From: Platerodrilus igneus
Taxonomy: Eukaryota > Arthropoda > Insecta > Coleoptera > Lycidae
DNA: 64,000 nucleotides
Direction of reading: 5' to 3'
Assembly: GCA_036346225.1 (NCBI GenBank)
Contig: JARFIW010001344.1
Span: forward strand, 1,018,501-1,082,500
A model generated the notes under the pieces. The model had not been told where the DNA came from. It worked only from the letters and a program-made list of their open reading frames with translations, and did not search any database. This document shows positions 56,278 through 64,000 of the stretch, piece after piece; positions within the stretch are counted from its first letter, which is position 1; the number at the start of each line of letters is the position of its first letter. The position numbers and the translations under genes were made by a program.

Positions 56278-57388
56278 CTATAGGGAAACACAATTAATTT
56301 GGTACACAATATTTTTTCGAAATAGTTCGGGTGTTTTATCTTTTAATTTTGAAAAGAGATTGTTGACTGTTAAAATATTTTTCTTTGTATACTTAAAATT
56401 ATAATTTTTAAATACTTTAATTAGTTTATGAGTTAATTCATTGTCTATATTTGATATTGTTTTATATATTTCTAAATTTTTGCTGTTGTTACTACTTGTG
56501 TTATTTTTGTTTATATTACTGTTACTGTTGTTTGTGTTTTTATATTCTTCAGAGGTATATAGTAATTTTGTTATTAGAGGTGTGGGATAGTTGTTTTTTA
56601 AAATGTTTGAAAGCTTTTTTATATTTTTATTGTAGAATGTTGGATGACATATTCTTTTGATTCGATTTTTTAATCCTAAAATAAAATTTAATTTTGTTTT
56701 GAAAGGGTGATATGAATAGTAATTTAAATATCTGTTGGAATGGGTTTGTTTTTGATACCAATTTAAAATTATTTTATTTTCATCGCTTCGAATTAATAAA
56801 ATGTCTAGGAAAGGTACCGATTTATTGGATTCTGTTTCTATTGTGAATTGGATATGACTATTATAGCTATTAAAAATATTAAGGGTTTCAACTATTTTAT
56901 TTTCTGGGATAGCCGTTATTAAATCATCAACAAATTTCTTTAAAAATGGTTGGTTAAACGGAAGTTGTGGAATAACTCTATTTAATAATTCATCCATAAC
57001 TATTTGTGCTATAATGGGACTAAGATTTGATCCCATTGGACATCCAAAAATTTGTAAATAAAATTTATTATTAAAGGAAAAACAACTGTTATCAAAAAGA
57101 AATTCAATGATTTGTAAAAAAATAGTTTTTGAAAATTTACAATTTGGGTCAATTGTATTTCAAAATTTACTGATATTGTTAATAACAAAGTCTTTAGGGA
57201 TATTTGTAAAGAGTGGTACAACGTCAAAACTTACTAATACATAACTTTTAGGTTATTGAAAATTGTTTAATTGTTGCAAAAATTCAAAAGAATCTGTTAT
57301 ATTATGATTGTTTTTAGGGATAGATTTTGTTAGAATTTCAGAAATAAATTTTGAAAGCTTTTCAGTTGCTGCATTGTTTGTAGCAACA

Positions 57389-57396
<8 letters not shown>
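56278..57396 (-). pseudogene. Penelope-like RT, nearly intact apart from two stops (PLE-2)
   Basis: The minus-strand frame runs from the TA tract at 57396. It reads AATEKLSKFISEILTKSIPK, SYVLVSFDVVPLFTNIPKDF, GCPMGSNLSPIIAQIVMDEL and FLKKFVDDLITAIPENKIVE (catalytic VDD), then a C-terminal part with an Asn-rich stretch (56590-56490), and ends at the RTE insertion in NIVYQINC. Two in-frame stops occur: after NNFQ (about 57254) and after ISKF (about 57160). The N-terminus is lost at the TA tract. It is a different lineage from PLE-1 (KKFVDD against RYVDD). Confidence 0.9.
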
Positions 57397-57451
<55 letters not shown>

Positions 57452-57530
57452 TATATATACAGGCGTGTGTGTGTGTGAGTGTGTGTGTCTGTCTGTGTGC
57501 GTGCGTGTGTGTTTGTGTGTATGTTTGTAA
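57389..57530. repeat. (TA)n and (GT)n compound microsatellite
   Basis: TA tract 57389-57450 with an interruption, then GTGTGTGTGAG-type repeats to 57530. It truncates PLE-2 on its right side and begins the next Z copy. Confidence 0.95.
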
Positions 57531-57592
57531 ACAAAACCACCCCAGAACCGAAAGAAATAAATTTTCTAATACTTAATTTTCTACACCCTGTA
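57526..57592 (+). repeat. repeat Z fragment
   Basis: AACAAAACCACCCCAGAACC and GAAATAAATTTTCTAATACT match 51695-51745. It is followed by ACACCCTGTATAAT, a word like the mariner termini. Same orientation as the Z copy on the other side of PLE-2. Confidence 0.75.
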
Positions 57593-57599
57593 TAATATT

Positions 57600-60355
57600 C
57601 TAGTAGTACGATATTATTATTATGGTATTTACTAGTACATAAGTGAAACGACTGTTTGAAATTACCACAAGTTCTAAATAATTACGCAATCAGCTGAAAT
57701 ACGAACTCATTTCTTCTGTGAAACATCCGTACTTTGAAACACTAAGTATCATTTAAAAACAGGATTTTAATTACATACTTCTTGTCAAAATAGTATCAAA
57801 TACTACTTTTAAATGATAAATAATATTCAATAATGCATTGAGTAACAAAGTACTATTTGAAAACCAATCAGTAATTTAGAAAGAACCTACTAATATTCGA
57901 GAATCTCCTAACCATAGCTTGATTTGGTAAAATAATGCTCAGATTACAAATAAACCCATAATTCTTAAATTACAGTTAATCATCTTTACAACATGAATAC
58001 ATACATCTGCAAAGCGCCATGACACAGGTAAGGACTATAAATCAGAAAAGATAACACATTCTAATGGCCATAAGATAGAAACAGCAATAACGAATTTGTA
58101 TTTTACATACATCCTTGCAAGTCAAACCAACGAAAGAAGATAGTAAAATTCTTACGATCTCATAAATTACAATGACAGCTAATTAAGATAAAGACACCCA
58201 CAATGAATAAAATTACAGTTAATTATTACATAATCCTGATGTATCATATCACCTAGAGAGGTGTCGAAATTTGAGAATCTGTGACGCATAGAAGATTTTA
58301 TTATATAGAAGCCGGTAAATAAATAGGCAGATTCATTCACTAGTAGTTGGTAAAGCGTTAAGAATTTTGTTTATAAAAGCATTTCATTTACAGTTACTTA
58401 TTCAATGAAGTTACCAGTTGTCTGCTCCAATAAAGGTTATAATTTAAATTTTGGTGCAAGGTCATCTATATATTTTAATATTTATTAAATGTAAAGTACT
58501 TGCCAAAACGGATGAAGTAAAGTTTCGAAGTACAAAAATTTATTTAAAATAAATGGGATCATAAACATTGGATTTCTTGATGCAGTCATGGATAACATTA
58601 TTCTAAACGGAGTTAACCTTGGGATGAAGATTATAATCAAAAACCTGTTTCAACGAAGACACAAAAACCTTCCGGATTTGATATTTGAAATGCAATTATA
58701 GCTTACTTATCAATGCGGAAATATGGTTCTTTAGATAAATTCGGCGGGATTGATTTCGAATTTTTTTAATTTGGCGGCGAAATGATGTGATAATGAGTCC
58801 ACGAGAGGTCATTGTACGCTAAATTATGCGAAAAAGGAAACCCCACAAAAAACGGAAGTAATTAAAATTTCCCAATATTCAAATTTCGACCTTTATAAAC
58901 ATAAGCATTCCATTAACACATAAAATAAAATTTCCATGTAAAATAACACTTTTTAAAGACACCGACCACATAAATGCGAAGCCTAAGTTTTAAATAGGCA
59001 TTTATTTTCTGCCGTGTGTAATGAATTATTCCTGAGGGATACCATAAAGCTAGCTTTCTTTTTAAATAAAGCATAAGAGAAAATCCCTCACTAATTATGT
59101 AATTAAAATCCGTGGACATGCATTTATTTTAGACTGAAAATAAACTACATACACTTTTAACATACTAAATGAATTTCAATTAGTACCTTTTGCATAAAGT
59201 GTTTGTTCTCGTTTAATACCGTTTTATAAGCTTTTAATAAAGAATATCTTTTTTTCAAGAAGTTAACTTTGAATTAGTTCTAGAATAACTCATGTTTATT
59301 TTATTTAATAAAAAAAAAATACGTTATTGCTTTCGAGAAATGTTCTAAAACCTATTCAATAAGCAAATTAAAAGATAAACGCCCCAATTTGAAGAAGCGT
59401 TATTATCTGAAAATCGATAAAAATAGATAAGTACCATTTTAGTTGAGAGATATCAGCCCTCTTTTTAGTTCATTAACAAAGAATGAACAATTTTTACGAC
59501 CACCAGAACTTTATACTAATAGCTCATTAAAATGCGAAATCAAGGTAATTATTGCATTATCTGAATGCGTGATGCTTCGAGAATATAATGGACAATGACG
59601 TTATATGTTTGTTTTAATATATAGGACGGAAATGATTTGGAACGGAGATATTGACTCTAATGTCAAGTAACATCTAAATTTGGAGTAAAGATTAATTCTT
59701 TAATTCATTTTACGACATGCAATATGTAACATAAAACTTTGATTAGTTATGAAGCATAATTGTTGATTAGAAGTCTATGAAAATTAAACGATCTTCGATA
59801 TACATAATCTTGGTGCAAGATCAAAAATGCTGATTTTAATCGATTAAAAATGAATGCACTATGCAAACTGACATTTCAACATCAAGAATGTTAATAAATG
59901 GAGAGTTTAAGTGTAACCAGTAAGTATTTAATGCCGTTAATTACAATAAAAATGCGATTTTTATAAGCGCCATTTGACAATACTAACTGCAAGTATAATT
60001 TTGTTTTTTATTAACCTACTATAATATTTGTGTAAACTAAGCATAACTGAGATTTTGATTTTATAAAATTATGTTTTAAGAGGTTAATTTATTCCAGCAA
60101 CATTGAGGTCAGTGCTCGAAGCATTTTGATCTTTTTCTTTTTTGTCTAGCGTCGTTGGCCAATTACACTGACAACCGAGGCAATAACAGGATAGGTAAAT
60201 TATCCTAAGAATTTTAAAAATAATTTGTGTAACTTACATAGGAGGTGTTTGAACTCTGTACTTGTTAACAAGGGTTAGGTGAAGATTATTTTAATAAGTA
60301 AGCAGTTATTAAGTAAGATTTGTTGTCTAAGCTTAAGCTGTAAATAGTTTTTGTA
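57600..60355. other. unassigned AT-rich sequence
   Basis: No gene, RNA or repeat recognised. Short minus frames (e.g. 58913-59119) lack motifs. Confidence 0.5.
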
Positions 60356-60359
60356 AGCA

Positions 60360-60734
60360 TTATTTATATCTAGAAATGTACGAAATTTTTTGGATAATGT
60401 GTATTAAAGATAGATGTTTTTGAATGCATAAAAGATTCTTCATAGATGTTTCTTGAAATTTCTGTGTCCATTTGTTTTGATAAAATGCAAAACATATTTT
60501 CTGCTGAGCTAGCCAGGCAAGGAATGCATCACGGTAAGACAGAAATTTCATATTTTCTATTGCATTCTCATTAATACAATTCGGCTGTACCCAAGTCACA
60601 GCATCTTTTGTGGCTCCCAACGTATAAGGACGGTTACAGCAATATATATGTTGAGACAATGGTCGGTTATCAAAATAAAATTCAAATTCAGCACCAAACA
60701 TGGTTGTATATAATTCATTTTTGTAGCACATCAA
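60360..60734 (-). CDS. unidentified 124-codon reading frame
   Basis: The longest unexplained frame in the right third. The protein is rich in aromatic residues and Cys (YCCNRPYTLGATKDAVTW, FLAWLAQQKICFAFYQNKW), unlike the low-complexity frames around it. No domain is recognised. No promoter, intron signals or neighbouring exons can be assigned with confidence. It could be an exon, a remnant of an unfamiliar transposon, or chance. Confidence 0.25.
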   Translation of the reverse strand: MMCYKNELYTTMFGAEFEFYFDNRPLSQHIYCCNRPYTLGATKDAVTWVQPNCINENAIENMKFLSYRDAFLAWLAQQKICFAFYQNKWTQKFQETSMKNLLCIQKHLSLIHIIQKISYISRYK

Positions 60735-60739
60735 TGTTC

Positions 60740-63190
60740 TGAAGGTTTTGGAAGTATTCTGTATATCTTTGTTTCAATTTTGATATAAAACTAATGCACG
60801 GTAAATGGTTTTACCATTTTTATAATATTATATTTATAATGTTTTAAAATCCTTCGCCTTGATCAGCAACGGGATTTCTATTCGTTAGCAGTTTCAAAGA
60901 CGCGAAAAGTTAATTTAGTACTTGATGAGGAGTGGATTTTGAATCTATGTATAATAAACGTAAAATATATCTAAGCGTAACTTTTCTTATTTGAACACCT
61001 GCAGCCAACTAGTGTAGCTTATAGAATAATTTGAGCTTGATATTGATAAAAAATAGCACGTGAACCAATTTAAAAAGTTGAAAACTCAGAATTTGTAGCG
61101 TAGTTTTGTTGTATTATGTTAGGAATAGGAGAGAATTATAAAACCAATTTCTATGCATAGTGTTGGCTAGAGATGACTGAATATTTCACAGCGTAGGGGT
61201 GGAAGTTGTAGTAACACTTTTTTACAGTAGATTCTTTCTTTTTGATGTTTTACAAATCTTGGAGATAACACGTTTTGAAAATAACCAAACATAAAATAAA
61301 TTTAAAGCATCTAAATAAATATTAAATTGAAAGCTGAGAATTATTCATTATCAAAATTGTTGGAAGCATTAAATACGAAGTTTAATACCAGAATAATTCT
61401 GTATGTATAAAAGGCAATTGAAGTAAGTAATGTAAAATTTTTACATTACGAGTCTGGGGACAAAGTCTAAGTGTGGGGATAACAAATCTAAGTCTCGGAC
61501 TAAGTAAATTATACAGTTTGTAGACAACAATTTTTAAATCTGGTTATAAAGTTTATATGAGACTTTAATCTCCGGAAAGAAACTTTAATTTTGGAAAACC
61601 CAATTTACAGGTGGTAAAATTGAGGGCTTGACAATTACTAGATGGAAATGAGGGCAGCATTTAAAAGCAATCATATTGTGAAAGGTAACACTTTAGATTC
61701 TATATTGGAAAGTATTGGGAACTGAAATATACATCTAATTTAAAAGACCCCTAGTTAGTTAAATTTTGAAGGTTAAGGTTAAACATTTTTTAAAAAATGT
61801 TAATTTTATAGAAATCAGATTGAGTTTTAATTAAATTAGTATTTTTGTTTAAGTTCATAAATGTAAAATAATTATAAATTTAATAAAACTGAATGAAAAT
61901 TAATTATTGTTATAAAAAACGTGTACATCCTTAGGAAAATTAAAATTTAATTGGTTTTTAATAGAAACTGTGGTTTGAATGCACCAACACTACAATTTGG
62001 ATGTAAGCAATTCATTGGGTAGTAAGTGTATGAATCCTATTTATATAAAGGAGGAGAAAAGTTAAAGTATCAATTGATTGAGGAATTTGTATATTCTGGA
62101 ATTTATTTTTAATCATATTTTTTAGTAATGGTAATTTGTATAGTATTTTTTTAAAGATGTCTTTAACTATTTTGATCCTGAAATTGTATTTTTAAATTAA
62201 TATCTGCTAGTAAAGCTGATGTATTCTAAAGTAGACGGGAAACTAAGTTACGCAAGAAATTACCGGATACTTACTGTTCAAATAGATAGGTATAATAGTA
62301 GTACGATTCATCGCGCAATTGTACATAGGGCGTGGTAATATTGCACAGATTCTACAATACAAAGAATAATAATTAGCACTATAAAATAGGTTACTTTTAT
62401 TCATATGGACGTTAAGTTAAGATAAAACCAATTATTGAAACCTTGTATTGTGGCTATCGCCGGGCAAATTTCTATGTATTTTTCCTCTAACACAAGTTAT
62501 GTATCCTCTAATCTATGTATGTATAACAAAATAGAAGTTATTAGGATATATTAGAAATTTTTAAAGAAATTATTAAGTCAAGTGCAACAATGTAATTCAA
62601 GGATAATTAAATAAAGGTTATTAACAGTTGCGAGAACGGATGCAATACATTGTATTTCAGACGATAGTGATACTGCAGGCGGCAGGTTACAGACGGTTAG
62701 AAATCGTGATTATTTAGAATAAAATTGTTACATTGTATAATGAATAGAATTAAGAAATAAGCAGACATAAGCTCTGCAGACAGACATTTGAGGGGCAAGG
62801 ACAACATAAATACTCCGAGAGCCCCAAGACCATCAGTCAGTCAGTCATAAGTATTTCAGCTTTAACATTGTAGTTTTCTTAGGCTACTCACTCATATTAG
62901 TTCAATTATTAATTAATTTCGACTTAGAGTATTTTAAATCAGTTTGTCAAAATTCAATTGTAATTTCGAAGATTTTGGAAGAAGTTTTTAAAAAAACCGC
63001 TCCCAAGGCCCGAAACGTAACTCACGTACGTTCGGATCATACAGGTATGGTGGCCTCTATCCAGCAAATTCAGCAACGCTTGCTGACTACGTACAACATT
63101 AAAACGGGGAACAGGCAAATATTAATTGATAGAGTGAAGATAAGAATTTAAAAGTAGCTTGACTGGATTAGACGCACGGACTTATCACTT
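60740..63190. other. unassigned sequence, possible retroelement end near 62700-63150
   Basis: Mostly unrecognised. 61440-61620 has repeated AAGTCTAAGT/GGGGACAAAG words like the G-rich clauses of family K. Around 62800-62860 a TAAATACT box is followed by AGTCAGTCAGTCATAAG, resembling the promoter/initiator area of some insect LTR elements, but no second LTR copy is seen. Confidence 0.3.
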
Positions 63191-63198
63191 CAACTTTT

Positions 63199-64000
63199 AT
63201 GTATTGTATTATATTTTATTGTATTATATTGTATCATATTGTATCATATTGTAGTATATTGTATTATATTGTATTATATTGTATTATATTGTATTATATT
63301 GTATTATATTGTATTATATTGTATTATATTGTATTATATTGTATTATTTATTATTTTATTATTTGTATTATATTGTATTATATTGTATTATATTGTATTA
63401 TATTGTATTATATTGTATTATATTGTATTATATTTATTATATTGTATTATATTGTATTATTTGTATTATTTGTATTATATTGTATTATATTGTATTATAT
63501 TGTATTATATTGTATATATTGTATTATATTGTATATATTGATTATATTTATTATATTGTATTATATTGTATTATATTGTATTATATTGTATTATATTGTA
63601 TTTATTGTATTTATTGTATTATATTGTTTATATTGTTTATATTGTTATATTATTATATTGTTATATTGTATTATTTGTATTATATTGTATTATATTGTAT
63701 TATATTGTATTATATTGTATTATATTGTATTATATTGTATTATATTGTATTATATTGTATTATATTGTATTATATTGTATTATATTATTATATTGTATTA
63801 TATTGTATTATATTGTATTATATTGTATTATATTGTTTATATTGTATTATATTGTATTATATTGTATTATATTGTATTATATTGTTTATATTGTATTATA
63901 TTGTATTATATTGTATTATATTGTATTATATTGTATTATATTGTATTATATTGTATTATATTGTATTATATTGTATTATATTGTATTATATTGTATTATA
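63199..64000. repeat. 10-bp satellite (TTGTATTATA)n, runs off the window
   Basis: More than 800 bases of tandem TTGTATTATA with occasional shortened units (TTTAT, TTGTTTATAT). Long stretches are perfect. The 100-codon Tyr/Ile/Val/Leu frame over it is an artefact of the period. Confidence 0.97.

Larger units (their letters stand above)
52631..56289 (-). mobile_element. RTE-clade LINE inserted in PLE-2
   Basis: Flanked by an 11-bp target duplication ACAATTAATTT at 52620-52630 and 56290-56300. In element sense it starts GTTTCCCTATAG, encodes an AP endonuclease and RT, and ends in ATGATGATGATGA, the short repeat tail typical of RTE elements. There are two tails: 53055-53190 and, again, 52638-52790, with ~250 unrelated bases (52800-53050) between. 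Confidence 0.88.

Noticed and set aside
62800..62860. LTR promoter with AGTCAGTCAGTCA initiator
   Set aside because: No second copy, no PBS or gag-pol nearby; noted only as a resemblance.
63000..63035. AGGCCCGAAACGTAACTC, hammerhead-like GAAACGU
   Set aside because: No core or pairing stem II upstream.
63239..63541. 100-codon frame in the satellite
   Set aside because: A 10-bp repeat with no stop in one frame gives long periodic ORFs by chance.

Overview
The window looks like AT-rich, repeat-dominated genomic DNA from an animal, most likely an arthropod and probably an insect. Penelope-like, RTE, R1-like and BEL/Pao retroelements, DD41D mariner-type transposons, long TA and GT microsatellites and a 10-bp satellite all occur in it, and every recognisable coding stretch is transposon-derived. 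I found no convincing host gene, rRNA, CRISPR array or bacterial-type gene. All transposon ORFs carry stops, frameshifts, truncations or insertions, so this appears to be a graveyard of nested elements.

Layout. 1-4892: a minus-strand Penelope-like element (PLE-1) with a direct and an inverted copy of its terminal repeat. 4916-8640: a foldback transposon whose terminal inverted repeats hold ~332-bp tandem units and which encloses a copy of a non-coding family I call K. 8643-15180: mostly unassigned sequence around a degenerate LTR-retrotransposon gag (10757-13110). 15190-19310: a LINE RT fragment, a hammerhead motif, a tRNA-related SINE, a K copy broken by RTE debris, and unassigned sequence. 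19309-22690: a K copy with both ends, a palindrome with two textbook hammerhead ribozymes, and two SINE halves. 22815-23773: a tandemly duplicated RTE RT fragment. 26458-28616: a DD41D mariner-type transposon. 30490-33510: an R1-like LINE with a repetitive 3' region. 34140-42780: a LINE interrupted by a MITE-like element that is itself interrupted by a BEL/Pao element (LTRs 36250-36652 and 41782-42184, TSD CCGAC). 44797-48632: a long K relative. 48638-51585: a palindromic composite around a second mariner. 51841-57400: PLE-2, split by an RTE LINE (52631-56289, 11-bp TSD). 57600-63190: unassigned. 63199-64000: a decamer satellite that runs off the window.

Three themes stand out. First, five hammerhead-type motifs tied to PLE-like sequence are visible. 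In two lineages the core 3/8 pair is changed to a different Watson-Crick pair (U-A, G-C), which is covariation on a catalytic pair. Second, almost every junction between unrelated repeats in 6.3-22.5 kb and 44.7-57.5 kb is a (TA)n tract. Third, family K has TGCTGTG / CACAGCA-type ends set in (TA)n, is 1.9-3.8 kb long and has no recognisable ORF. The nesting allows a relative chronology: the LINE is older than the MITE, which is older than the BEL; PLE-2 is older than the RTE.
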